The notes under the pieces were generated by a model. The model ran no database searches and was not told the origin of the DNA. It worked only from the letters and a program-made list of their open reading frames with translations. A DNA stretch of 64,000 nucleotides from Pelecanus crispus (Eukaryota; Chordata; Aves; Pelecaniformes; Pelecanidae). The stretch is taken from positions 16,008,734-16,072,733 of the forward strand of contig NC_134651.1 in assembly GCF_030463565.1 (NCBI RefSeq), in the 5' to 3' direction. The first letter of the stretch is position 1. The number at the start of each line of letters is the position of its first letter. A program made the position numbers and the translations under genes. Of the stretch, positions 1-12,010 are shown piece after piece.

Positions 1-2702
1 TTTTTGCTTGGTAGAGCATGATTGAAACAATATTATTTTTACCAGCTTGATTGGAAACAGATTGTGAAACTAGTTTGTAAGGCAGGTATTTCAAACAGTG
101 GGACCACGCAGGTCCAGTTTTAGACAGAGGCCTTTTGCTACTAATTTATCTCTGCTTCTTACTTACATTTCTCTGTATTTCTCAGCTTCCAACCCTGAAA
201 TCAGATCTGCTGGGAAGGGGTGAAGGAGGAGTAGAGAGAGAGACCATGCTTTGATCCATTGCCTCCTGAAACATCACAGCTGCCTGAAATCCTTACATTG
301 TGAATTATTTACATCATTTTCTTAAAAAAGATATATATTTTGATGTGGAAATGTTGCTGTAGTGCTTCATGAAAATGGTAGAAAAGGTATCTCAAGGCCA
401 TATGCTGTATTCTGCAGCCAATATGTCACATCCATGGTGTTCTGTGACTAAGGACTCCAGCCATGCAGTGCCACAGCTCAGCTGCTGGTTTGGTGCAAAT
501 GTCATCAGAAGATCTGGTCCAAGAGCCTGGCCAGATAGAAAAAAAAATATATTAAAATATATAAAAACATAGAATATAAAAACTTTTTTAAAAACCCGTA
601 ATACTCATACCTTGAGATGTTTCATCACGAAAGGTGAAGTTCCTTCCCTGCTGTGGTTAGCTGTTTTTTACTACTATGCAGCAGAGAGCTTGTAGAAAGG
701 TCACGGAATCTTTTCCTCTTCTTTTGCTGCCAAAGGTTTTCCTACCTAAGCAAAGCGCCACTTGGTTTGTTCATTATGTTGCTCACATTTGACTTTGCTT
801 TCCCACTGGAACGCTTACAAGAGAATATGTAAGTTTAGGATTTTGCTGGTTCCTGATTCATATGTAGTTTTTAATTAAATATTTTGCTTTCCTTATGCTG
901 CCTTTGTCCCACCCTATTTTCTGAATTAGGTAAATTTCTGGAACTTCTTACATGTTTGAAGAAACTGGTAATCGTTATGCACTCCAGGAAAATAAGAACA
1001 GGTCATGATGTTCAATACCTCCCCCTCACTGAATAACAAGCTTCTGGAGCTTGAACTGAGAGGTTTTGTCAGGGCTAAAAAATAGAAATGAAATCCAGCC
1101 AGGTTCTCAGTCATATCCCAGTACCCTTGAGATGCAGAAACTTTCCCCTTTCCCTCTGGCCATATTAAGGTCTTTAGATTGATGCTTCAGCATGTGCTAA
1201 TGGAAAGCCCTGTTCTTCGCGAGTGATCCATGTGGAGCAAGCCAGTGGGGTGTACCGTATATGAGAGAGACAGACCGTTCTTACACTTAGTAGGCATGAA
1301 AAGTATGCTTGAGAAGTTTATGCAGTCCCAGGATAAGCCTTCCAAATTATGCTAAATGTACAGGCATTTAAGATTAAAGGAGAGGTCTTTTTTTTTTATT
1401 ACTTACTTTATTGGCAGTTAATATTTGATTTAAACTTGGAAACGCAGAGTTCAATTTCTTAGAGACATTCATCATACTTTTAGTAAATAACACATGAAAA
1501 TAACTTATTAATGGAATATATAATATTTGGATTTTAATTTTCAAAATTATTTTATCTATTTATGTTTAATCTTTACAGTTCTTGTGATATATAGGCAAGG
1601 GCAGTTACATACTCAGTGGCAGTGTAATATGTAGGTAAAGGGGTTGACTAACAGCACTGCTGAAAGAATGCCTAGGCCAAAGGGAAAAAACATCTGCTTG
1701 TCCTTATCCTGCTGCTGTTCTCTGATTTCCAATTGGAATGAAAAATCTGATAAGGATTCATTGGTCCTGCAGTGCAGAACTCCATGATATTTTATAGACG
1801 AGTGGATTTTCTAAGACTTTCTAAGACTTTACAGATGGAAAGCCCTCAGATGTCTTCAAGGTGAGTTGTTGTTCATACTTCTATCCTGGTAGTGTTTATA
1901 GGGATCCATTGGGATGGTGACATTTCCAAACCCATACAAACCCTCTCTGCACTAATAAATGCAGCATGGAGCAGTGATGCCTAATATTTCAGGCTCTTGA
2001 GCTAATGAGCCATGTGGCACAGGGCAAAGCAATGCAGACTTGCTAGCTTAAGTCCTGATGCAAGCTTGCTGCAGGTTTTTCTGCAGATTCAGGGTAACTG
2101 TTAACATGCCTGCTGAAACTGATATATTAAAGGTTGCTGTAATATGCTCTGCATTTCCATTGTATGGTCTGGCAGAACTGAGACAATTACTCTGACTTAG
2201 AGCTTTCCTATCAGTAAAATGAAGACATCTGAGCAGAAAACAAATGCTGTTTGTGAAGCCCAACATTTTATGTAAGATTTGGCATCGAGGTATCAGCAGG
2301 TTCATGGAAAAGCAATGGTTCAAATTGTGTGGCAAAGCAGTTCAGCCAACATGCTGAACAGAAAAGTTAGAAACAGTCTTTAAAAACTGAAGCTGCTGAG
2401 TTCCAGCTGGATTTTCTTTATCTCCTGGCTGATCAGATGTAAAACAGAGATAATAAATTTTGAAGGCTTGGTAAGAAGTGGGAAGCCAGGTTGGGAATAA
2501 GAGGTGATAGGGAGACTGAGATTAGAAAAGTCTCATCCTGTCTCTACGGCACTATCAGCAGACTTTCAATTCATTAGTGGATGCAGTTCTGTCTAAAAAA
2601 CTGTGGTTGTCATTAGTAAAGGTTTTATATTTGCATGCGCAGACACCCTGCAAGGCGCGTGTGCTCATGTTTGCTTACTGTATGTCTAAGTATTATTTAA
2701 AT

Positions 2703-2704
<2 letters not shown>
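1..2704. other. No gene recognised
   Basis: AT-rich intergenic sequence. ORFs on both strands are short (at most 95 codons) with no recognisable domain. The only structure noted is a perfect 10-bp tandem duplication of CTAAGACTTT at 1811-1830. Confidence 0.6.

Positions 2705-2734
<30 letters not shown>
2705..2734. repeat. (T)30 homopolymer
   Basis: An uninterrupted run of 30 T directly abuts the 5' edge of the following CR1 fragment. It could be the insertion target or the remnant tail of an antisense retroposed sequence. The cause cannot be told from sequence. Confidence 0.95.
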
Positions 2735-3195
2735 CCAGGGCTACAAAAATGATCCGAGGGCTGGAGCACCTCTCCTATGAGGCCAGGCTGAGAGAGTTGG
2801 GGTTGTTGAGCCTGGAGAAGAGAAGGCTGCAGGGAGACCTTATTGCAGCCTTTCAGTACTTAAAGGGGGTCTACAGGAAGGATGGGGAGAATCTTTTTAG
2901 CAAGGCCTATTGTGACAGAACAAGGAATAATGGTTTTAAACTAAAGAAGAATAGATTTAGACTAGACATAAGAAAGAAATTTTTTACAATGAGGGTGGTG
3001 AGGCACTGGAACAGGTTGCCCAGAGAGGTAGTGGAGGCCCCATCCCTAGAAACATTCCAGGTCAGGTTGGATGGGGCTCTGAGCAACCTGATCTGGTTAA
3101 AGCTGTCCCTGCTCACTGCAGGGGGTTTGGGCTAGATGATCTCTAAAGGTCCCTTCCAACCCAAAGCATTCTATGATTCTATGATTGATTCTATG
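2735..3195 (+). mobile_element. CR1 LINE, 5'-truncated, 3' end
   Basis: This is the final part of a chicken-repeat-1 non-LTR retrotransposon. A continuous frame (2749-3135, 128 codons, open upstream to about 2740) matches the C-terminal tail of CR1 ORF2, with recognisable pieces such as [19 protein letters not shown] and [19 protein letters not shown]. The 3' UTR has the CR1 signature GATGATCTCTAAAGGTCCCTTCC, shown here only in part, and ends in ATTCTATG-type repeats rather than poly(A). The endonuclease and reverse transcriptase are missing, so the copy is dead. It closely resembles the copy at 60.9-61.1 kb (about 96% by eye), which points to one subfamily. Confidence 0.95.
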
Positions 3196-6100
3196 GTAAA
3201 TACTCCCTTAAGCTGCCAGAACAGAGTAAAAGCAGGAAAAAAAATGCAATTTACAGACCTCCAGGGTGTTCAATGTACACAAAAATTTGGTCTTACATCT
3301 AGTTCCCTTGATATTCCAGATTAATGAATGCATCAAAATCAGGAGCTGTGTAATGAGTTTGCAGTGGAACAGGAACTTTGTGCTTCAAAACAAGGTTTGC
3401 TCCTTGCTTTCTCAGGCATCACACTGTGTTATCCTGTTCACAAACATATCAAGTGCCACCTTAGGTCTGTTTAGCCTGGTGCTCCCACTACTCCTGTTGG
3501 AAAACTGTTTCTCATCATCACTCTTCTGATGGTTGGAAACTGCCTTTTAATTTATAACCTTAATTTGTTCATGATAAGCTGATACTCAATTATTCACGTA
3601 CCAGCATTATCCCTTAGCTTTAGAAGAGCTTAGTTTTCCTTTCTGTGATGTGTTTGTGAGGAATAATCCTATCTCATCTTAGATTTTATTTTGCTAGACT
3701 AAACAAACCAAAGCATTTGCTGGATTAAACAAGCTTTTTTTTTTTTTTTTTGTAAGACAGGCGTGCACTCTATTCCTCACTGTCTTGCTGTGTTGTTTCA
3801 GTCTCAACTTTTGCTTCTAACTGTGGCTAACCAAACTAGCATTTCAGAGGAAGAACCACTAGCGACTTTGCTTAGTAGCATCAGTGCTTTCCTGACTCCT
3901 GACAGCACTTCACGTCACACACTGTAGCATTGCAATGGCTTTCCCATGATGGCATTGCATCAGAACCTTATGATAAGCTTGGTTTTGACCACAACTGAAA
4001 CAAGTTATTTTCTGCAGAGGAACAGCATCTTGATCAGCTGATAGTGAACATGTAGGGCTGAGTGTTTAAGTCAGTCTTGTACTTTAATCTTTTCTCTAGT
4101 TAACTGACACTTTGTGTTACTCATTACTTCAAAATGCCACTGGTCACTTTATAACTTCCATTTTAAAATCACATGGACACACAAAGGAAATCTTCCATAA
4201 ATGCTGGGTTTAGGCTTGAGAATTTAAATGCAAAACCACCAGAACATTCAAAATTATTGGTACCAAGTGAGATCAATGGGCCTGCAGTACTTCCTTTATC
4301 AAATACCTATTTAAAGGCATGTATATATTTCTTTATGAAATGGGAAAAATATAGTACTTGTAGGGAAAATGTTTATGGGTTTGGTTATTTTTTTTTCAGA
4401 TTTACATTCTCAGCCTCAAAGTTCATGAAACAAAACTGACTAGTTTGGCTTACTGGAAATAATTCTGGATCAAGTTAAGAATTTTATGCAGAACAAAAGA
4501 TGAGCGAATGACCTTTAATCAACTTTCTCCTTCATTACTTTCTAAGATGTGACCCTAACATCCAAAATAGTTAAAACTGTGATCTTTCTAACTGTCATAT
4601 TTCATGAAAGTCTGATGGAATGAGTGGTGGGTGGGTGGGAGGTGGATCACTTTGTTACAAGGAAGATTCGTCACATTTTACAGGGAAGTCGCTTGGAAGA
4701 AAAACCATTTCTTTTGAACCACTTTGTAGCACTTATTCTTTGAAGCTCATTCTTGTCTCTTCATAGCCGCAAAAGAAAGGAAATACCTGCTTGCTCATTC
4801 TTCTCACACACCTACTAGGTAAGCAAATCCTGGTGTAGTCACTGCACTCTGCTGCAGATGCACAAGAATGTGTGGTGGAGATGTTCACTTAAATGGCTTT
4901 TTTACTGCTGCTTCTTCTCTGGAACCAAAGAACCACAGAAAATATTGGGAAGACAGATTGGAAGTCAGAGGTATCCCAGACCTACTAACAGCAGCACGAT
5001 GAAAACTGAAGACCTTGAATGATAATAAAACAACTGAGCTGGTAAAAACTCAACTGATGGAGCTCTCATGTGGAACATATTGTGTCTACAATGTTACAGG
5101 TCATTTCCTTTGCCTTTCTCTATAAACATGTTTTTCAAATTGGTTTCAAGTTGGTCCAGCTGCTTCAAGCACAGTATATTGAAAGCATATTAATATGACA
5201 GATAACTAGCAGCTGTTGTTGGAAAATTGACAAAGCGAAGGGTAGATGTTGCTTCAGAGGATGAACTTGTGCTTTCAGGCAAAATGTCTTCCTCGATATT
5301 TTGCTTCTCTATGAGTTTTTCATGGCAAAGGCTGGGCCAGTGACACTAAGAGGTCACATTCTTTCCAGATACAGCTCTAGCAAACGTAGCCATGCCTCTT
5401 ATAAGAAACAGATGCTGATGGACTCATTGTTCAAAGCACTGAATGACAGAGAAAAGGTGTTCTTAATCTCTCTGCAATTGCTCTCTCTGTTAAAGAAGAT
5501 GCTGCTATCTGTTAACCCTGCCTCTGATTTATTCCTATCCATAGAAGTATTTCTGTATTGAAGATCTGGCAATAGCGTATGTAGCAATACACATGCTTCT
5601 GATGAAAGTCTGTGTTCCAGAGGTGTTATAATCCATTTAACCGTGTCCTACCTCCTATCTCTTCAATTCAGGCTTTGGTTTAATTCCCCCCCCTCCCCCA
5701 AATACAGTTTGGTTAAAACACAGGAAAGCTACACTTTTCATGACTAAAAGAAACCTAATTTTCCTTTCTAACTGGGGGGAGGGGTTTGTTTCTTGTCTAC
5801 AATACTGCATGCTTGGCCTGAGAAGGAGAGAAAAACACCCTAATCCATTTAACTGGCAACATTACATTCTTATTTTGTATTTAAATCTATCAAGACACAT
5901 ACCGCTTCAAGTTTATTGCTGTTATGATCCTAAAAGTTTCACACAATTCGCATTGCCTGTAGCTGTCAAATACCGTACGGCTTCCTTAATAAGAGAGAAT
6001 AAACATACACATTCTTTGATCTACTTCACTGCTTCAAAGTTTAAAATGCACTCTGAGAGCTTTTCACGGGATTTCAAAAAACAGTTACTGAGAGGAGTAA

Positions 6101-8380
6101 TTATGAAACTAGTAATTTTCTCACTGATGTTATTTTTCTATAATTGAGAGTTAGGCAGTAAGAGCATTATGTTTCTTTATTTTTTTCCCCCACAGTGTCA
6201 TCTACAAGGACTTTTGATTTATACCATTTTTCTTCTGAATTCACTCTGCCCTGAGGAACTGCAGTCAGGCAGAAGGCTAGAAGACTGGAAGAATGCAGAC
6301 AAACTATGGAAGCATATATAAGCAACCTGACAAGCACAAAGCATTACAAAAAATAAATAAAAATCTGCATTTCAAATAGACTTGCATCAGGAGTTCTCAA
6401 GCTTGTTTCTGGGCTAGGCCACATGGTTAGAGAAAGATTGCCTCATGTAGTCTGTTTCTGCTCATTTAGAAATGGCGCTGACCTTCATTCCTTTCATAAT
6501 TTTGTAGCATTACAGCAGCAATTACTTACATGGAAAAAGAATTTAATGTATGTTGTACTTCTTTTAATGCTGTTTAGCATCTGGAAACTTGGAGGAAACA
6601 GTCTGCTTCCTAGGGACCGCATTTTGAGAAGTGCTGACTTAGGCCACAATCCCATGCAGTCACAAGGATGCAACTGTATGGAGCTCTTTGCAGATCATTA
6701 CAAGGGGCTATATAATGTTATGAGTTGATTTTTTTTTTAAGTTGCATTAATACTATTTCAGGTACTTACTTGCTTTTTTTCCCATTTGTCCCAAATTGCA
6801 CATTAATAAAATAGCTGCTTAAGGTTTATGCCCTTTTAGGAAATATGTAATCATGTTGTTATGAATTAGCCCAGTCCTGAGAAAAAGAAAAATTTGTTTT
6901 TTAAAAAGAAAAATTGAAGTTCTCTGAATAACAGAAGCAAAATCTTTTAATTTTTTTTTGGTCTTAGCTCCTCTGAAGTCTTGTTTTGATATAATTCAGA
7001 ACTAAATTCTTTCAGATTGTTGTTTTTAACTCTTGTATAGATCCTGAAAGGAGTAATTTCTGATTTGTTTGCCAGCTAGACCAAATTTTTAAGGCTAGGG
7101 GAGAGAAGGGAGTTATATTTTACATGTAGAGTCAAATAACTCATAGGTTTTGTAATCTAAGAACATACTTCATTGCAAATCCCCAAGGTTTGAAGAATTT
7201 TATACTTTTTGCAGGTCTCTAGCATCAATTTTTCCAAGGTTTTACAAGCTCTGCAGGGAAAACAATGAACCTTGTAAAGCACCTGTTCACAATACAAATG
7301 GTTCATCATAAATATAAGTCACCATGACTCATGCTTCTTTCAAAATGTACAAATAACAGCATAAAGCAGAGTCTCTCCTGCCGTCTTTGAGCTGTACATC
7401 CTGCTATCAGAATTTGTAAACTGTTTGGTGGCAGAGACTGCAAGTTCTGAAAGAGTCAAAGGTAGTTCAAGAGTATCGATCTTAATGATTTCCTGTGAAA
7501 CAACACCTGTTAGAGGAATACCATCCCAAGGGACAAGAAGCCAAAAAACATCTCAAATTGTGCTGAGGCTTTGCCAAGGCCTTTTCTAATTGTTCCAAGC
7601 TTATCACAGGCTGTATTTGTCTGCTATAAATTAACGTTGTCAGTATCATGAACTGCGACCTTAGCACAAGGCCAACACTGTTTCTAATGAACGGCAGTAA
7701 GTTTGCCCGCTGTTATGAACTGCAGCAAGAGTTGTGAAATCTGAAGCTGATGTCTAATAAGTGACTTATTCATTCAGTTTACCCTCTGCCTCAGAAGTAG
7801 CCTCTAAACCAATAGAAAGTTTCTCACAAATTAGCTAGTCCATCACTTTGCCCCAAAGCTGGATAACCTGTATCATTCCTGATAGCTGTCTGAACTACCT
7901 GTTCTTAAAATTTTCTAGTGCTACAGATGCCAACATTTCCCCTTGTAGGCGTTGCAAAAAGAAATGATAACATTTTGAAAAAAGCTCTTTATGAATGGAT
8001 AAAATTGGTTGGATTTTGAAACATGGAAACCAAGTCTGGTTTCTAGTCTAATGAGCCAAGAAGAAAATGGTAAAGGAGTATAGCTGCAAGTTCAGGGCCA
8101 TAAATATCCCATTTAACCTGCCTGCTAAGGAGTTTTATCTCTAGACCAAAGCCAGACGGCGCTGTGCATCTCTTCCCTGCCTGTTTTTTTAATGCTTGTC
8201 AGGTGGACTGTCTAGGTTTGGGAGAAACCTTTTGTTTATCTTAAATCACCTTAAATCTCCCCAGGTGAGACTGAGTCTTAAGAAGCAGCTAGGTGCTTAA
8301 ACATGGCCGAAATTATTTTGGCAATCCCAACCAAAGCAATCCCTTGTTATGAATTCTGAAGTGTGGTTTATGTAGGATGC
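3196..8380. other. No gene recognised
   Basis: AT-rich intergenic DNA. ORFs of up to 135 codons (5740-6147, plus) show no domain, signal or homology that I recognise. Scattered T runs occur, for example about 3736-3751. A G-rich cluster at 4626-4645 is described under findings. No splice-bounded exon was identified. Confidence 0.55.
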
Positions 8381-8399
8381 AATGCTAGTGTTAGGTAAG

Positions 8400-9215
8400 C
8401 TCACGTGGAAAACTTTTATATCCCAGTCTCCGCCACAGCCAGCTCTTGGCCCCAGAGACCCCTACCAGACTAATTTCAAACCTCTCAGCTTTCTTCTTTC
8501 GGGATTGGGCCTGGTGAGGGGCGCCAGGGTCAGACGCACAGAGCCTAGGATGGCCAGGCAGGGCCATGGAGATGGGGACAGGCCAGGGACAGGCCGGAGA
8601 CAGGCCAGGGACAGGCCAGGGACAGGCTGGGGACAGGCCAGGGACAGGCCAGGGACAGGCCGGAGACAGGCCGGAGACAGGCCAGGGACAGGCCAGGGAC
8701 AGGCCAGGGACAGGCCGGGCTGGGGCAGGCCTGGAGACCAATGTCCTTCAGTGCCACTGGGGCTGGGACAGACAGCCCCAGGCTGGGCTGAGATGGGTTC
8801 CTGGGCCAAGGGTAGGGGGGAGAGGTCCCAGGTGGTGCTTGTTGGGGTCGTTAAGGTCCGTAAGTGCCCTCAGGGCCCTGCGGTTGCTCCCCCAGGAGCC
8901 AGGCTGCAGCCTGGTGCACGCCCTGGGCCAGAGCCCTGCCAGGAGCTGGGCAGGAGAGCGCAGCACCCAGGCCGCCCCTCTCGTGCTGGGGCACCCCTGC
9001 GTGGGCTGGCGTCTCTGTGGGCCCTGTGCTGGATGGAAAACACACTCTTTGCGCTGGGGGGAGCAAAAGACTGGTGTAATTGCTTTGCCCTTCAGCTGGG
9101 GGCTTGTACCAGGCCGCAGGACTAACGCCACAACCTCACCGGCCGCTGGATGCCCGACGGCGAGAGGACGGTGCTGCTTTCTGGGGTAAGCCGATGGTTT
9201 GGTGGGCTTTGACAT
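8400..9215. other. GC-rich patch of unknown nature
   Basis: About 0.8 kb of markedly GC-rich sequence within AT-rich DNA. It includes an 11-bp minisatellite and, after it, non-repetitive GC-rich sequence to about 9190 containing several CpGs. ORFs are open on both strands (up to 247 codons on plus) but are driven by composition and the repeat, and their translations are low in complexity. A pyrimidine-AG at about 8895 and a GGGTAAGC donor-like site at about 9184 could bound a noncoding exon, but no homology was recognised. Confidence 0.5.
8577..8719. repeat. 11-bp minisatellite, 13 units
   Basis: Thirteen head-to-tail 11-bp units beginning GACAGGCC, with variable last three bases (AGG, GGA or GGG) and one GACAGGCTGGG unit. 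There are no indels, so 13 x 11 = 143 bp exactly. Since 11 is not divisible by 3, the array is open in all three frames on both strands. The variant pattern suggests unit-level expansion. Confidence 0.95.
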
Positions 9216-11559
9216 GACAGAATTACAAAGAGCTCCTTGCCCTTTGTGCTAGCTGATAAATGAACAGTCGGTCTCATTTCATGTTTTATTGGTCAGTGTC
9301 CTGATCAGAGTGAGAACATGGTATCTGTGAGCTGTGTCCGACGCAGGGAACATGGGCTCTGCCAGCAGCGAAGTTACACTATGGCTCGCTTTGTCTGTGC
9401 ATCTGTAAGAATTTATATCGCAAGGATTATGCTTATTGGGTCGAGAAAGAAAGTATGCGGCCAAACCCTGATCTCAATTGCACGTGTGCAGCTCCCAAGG
9501 CAGTAGGGCTGCATCCTGGCTCAGCACATGGCCTAATGAGGTCTTGCATGATTGCAAATAATGTGGATGGCACACTGGAGAGCAAGCGAACAACTGTTCC
9601 TTGTTTTGCTCTGCTCTCTGCACTGCAGCATCTGTTTTGCTTCATCTTTTTTTTAAAAAAAAACCCCACGCAAATATTTTTCACTAGGGAGCTGATAAAT
9701 AACAGTGCTTACATTTTTTAAAAAGTTTTAGAGGGGATAAAAGTGATTTCTCTGGTGTATAAAGTGCTTATGTTTGGATTTGAGCATTAATTCACAGATT
9801 GTCTCTTATTGTTTTGTTCCCAGCTCAGGAAATCCTATGGGGTATTCTCCCTCAGGAAATCACATGGGGTGATGTCTTAGCTTGATTTATTTTTATTTGT
9901 GTATCTAACTTTGCACAGAATTGTCTTTCACAGCGGCATTTTTTTATGGAGATTTGTATTTCTTGGAAAATTCAGCAAACTGGGGAGTATTTAATAATTT
10001 GTCAATGAAACTTTAAATGGAATTTGTTGCGACTTTGTAGATGCACCTGATATTGGGTTGATGGGTGTGATGTAGTAAACTAAGTAGCTATTTTAAAGGC
10101 TGTGGTCAAAAGATTATATTATGTTTTTTCAGTCTTAAAACAGCTGTCTGAGAGGAAATGTATTCTAGCAAATGGCAGACTACATGTATAAACTGCAGCA
10201 GGGTTAGACTGAGTCTAGTCTTAGTACCTCTCTAATACTTTGTATTTCTGTAGTACTTTCTGTCCTTGCTTCTAAATGCATGTTTCATGTGGTATATGAC
10301 AATTCTTGCAGAGAAGTGGTTTTAGCCCTTCTGTCTTTCCTATTCTTGAGATGACAGAAAAGGTTTAAAAACTTTTTATCTATCAAAAGGGATATTTAAA
10401 CTGTGGTGGGTTCATGTTATGAGTTCAAAGTTATGACTGGGTAAGTTCTGAGGTAAGTTCAGATAATTTTGTAGTAAGACATTATCTTTTTTCCTATATG
10501 TAGTTTTCTAATGGTTCAAATACACAGTCTTGGTTCTGAGTTTCTTAAGTAAATGTCAGCTTATTATGTTGTTGTTTATCCAGTATCATAAATATACAAA
10601 TGAATTTACAGAGAAAATGCATGGACTTGTCTCCCTTGTCTGCACCACATTTCATTTTAAGATTAGACATAACAAGGAGGTCAACAACAAAGCGGGGAAA
10701 ACAGGGTACACATATGAACTGGAAGAGGGCAGAGAAATCGTAGAGCGCTCTGCTCTCATGGGGCTCTCTCCCTGTCAACTTCATACAACTCTATGCTCTC
10801 ACTTGGAAGAGCAGAGCAGGAACACCCTGCTGCTTTGAGAAATTGGTGGCACAAGCAGAGGAAGAAGGTGGTCATCTCTTTCCCTGGACAGAGAAAGTGG
10901 CCTGCAATACTTATCTTTTGACAGATGTATCCACTTGGTTGGTTGGGATGGGGACTTCTGCATTTTTACTTTTATCTTGCTTTATGGTTACATGCTGATT
11001 GTGGGCTCTGAAGTGATGTTTGGAGTAAGCTGTTATCTGGCTAAAGCTTTGAGCAATATTTTTAAATGATAGGGTTAGGATTGGACATTTCAAAGTTTGC
11101 TGAAATAATGTGATTAAATCAAAGCCAAGATTCTAATAACAGAATACCAAGACAGAGGGCCTTGCTTGGGTCTCTGCTATGAGCAATTGTAAAAGTTCTC
11201 TGTTCCGTGCAAGCCTTGTTGCATGACCTTTAAAATGAAAAACCTTTTACGTTCCATGACTGAGTAGAAGTAATTTTTAGCTACTATGAGAAAGGTGTAT
11301 CTTTGTTTACATCATGGTACGGATGTTGCTGAAGTGCTTGAAAGCCTTTGTGTAGACTTGACTTTATTACAATACTGATTTTTCTTTTCATAACATTTAT
11401 CTTTCTGTCCATATTTCTGACTAAATTTATTAAAATTGTTTCAAAACTCTTTCTTTCTGGATAATTCCTTCACTATAATTGGATTGTATATTTTCCACTT
11501 TTGTGCAGCATAATGTAAGTACTGGGTACTGAAGTGTATATTATTACTTTAAAAACTCT
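9216..11559. other. No gene recognised
   Basis: AT-rich intergenic DNA. ORFs of up to 102 codons overlap on both strands and show no family features. A T8A9 run lies near 9649-9665. Confidence 0.55.
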
Positions 11560-12010
11560 GATTGGGTGACAAGAATTAATTACAATTACAAATTATTACA
11601 TAAATCTCCTATTCTACAGTGGGAACTTCAGTGAAATGCTGGCACCAGATAATTAGCTGGTGCTAATCTGTGTCTTCAGTTTTGAATAGCCCAAAGATTT
11701 CATGTTTCCATTCCTGAAATAAACAAAACCAGCTTCTGAACTGTCAGAAAATAACACTAGTTCTTATGGGCTAATCATTACCAGCCTTTGTCATGGGGTT
11801 GTAATTGTTTCATGAATTCTGCTTCAATCAGGGAAAAACACGCTTAAGTGCCAATAAAAGTTTTTATGCTGCTATGATTTCCTCCTGCCTCATCTTCCTC
11901 CTCCCAATTCATGGCTTTATTCCATCGTCTCTGTTACTAAGCAACACTGTACATGGGTTTTAATGCAAATGACTTCAAACTCTCTGATAGTGAGGCAGAA
12001 TAACATCAAG
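11560..12010. promoter_or_regulatory. Candidate distal regulatory element (X-box and octamer motifs)
   Basis: Noncoding stretch rich in developmental transcription-factor-like words: TTAATTACAATTA near 11577; an RFX X-box-like inverted repeat GTTACTAAGCAAC at 11933-11945; and a perfect POU octamer ATGCAAAT at 11963-11970. It has the low-CpG, homeobox-motif-rich look of vertebrate conserved noncoding elements. No conservation data were available. Confidence 0.3.

Noticed and set aside
2577..2780. 67-codon ORF running through the T30 run
   Set aside because: It owes its length to poly-Phe encoded by the homopolymer and ends in CR1 sequence.
8382..9189. Long overlapping ORFs (up to 247 codons) on both strands
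   Set aside because: Openness is caused by GC richness and the 11-bp repeat, which has no stops in any frame; the translations are repetitive and unrelated to any protein I know.
10640..10850. Possible CR1 tail (ATTAGACATAACAAGG resembles CR1 wording)
   Set aside because: The resemblance lasts fewer than 25 bases and the surrounding sequence does not follow CR1 order.
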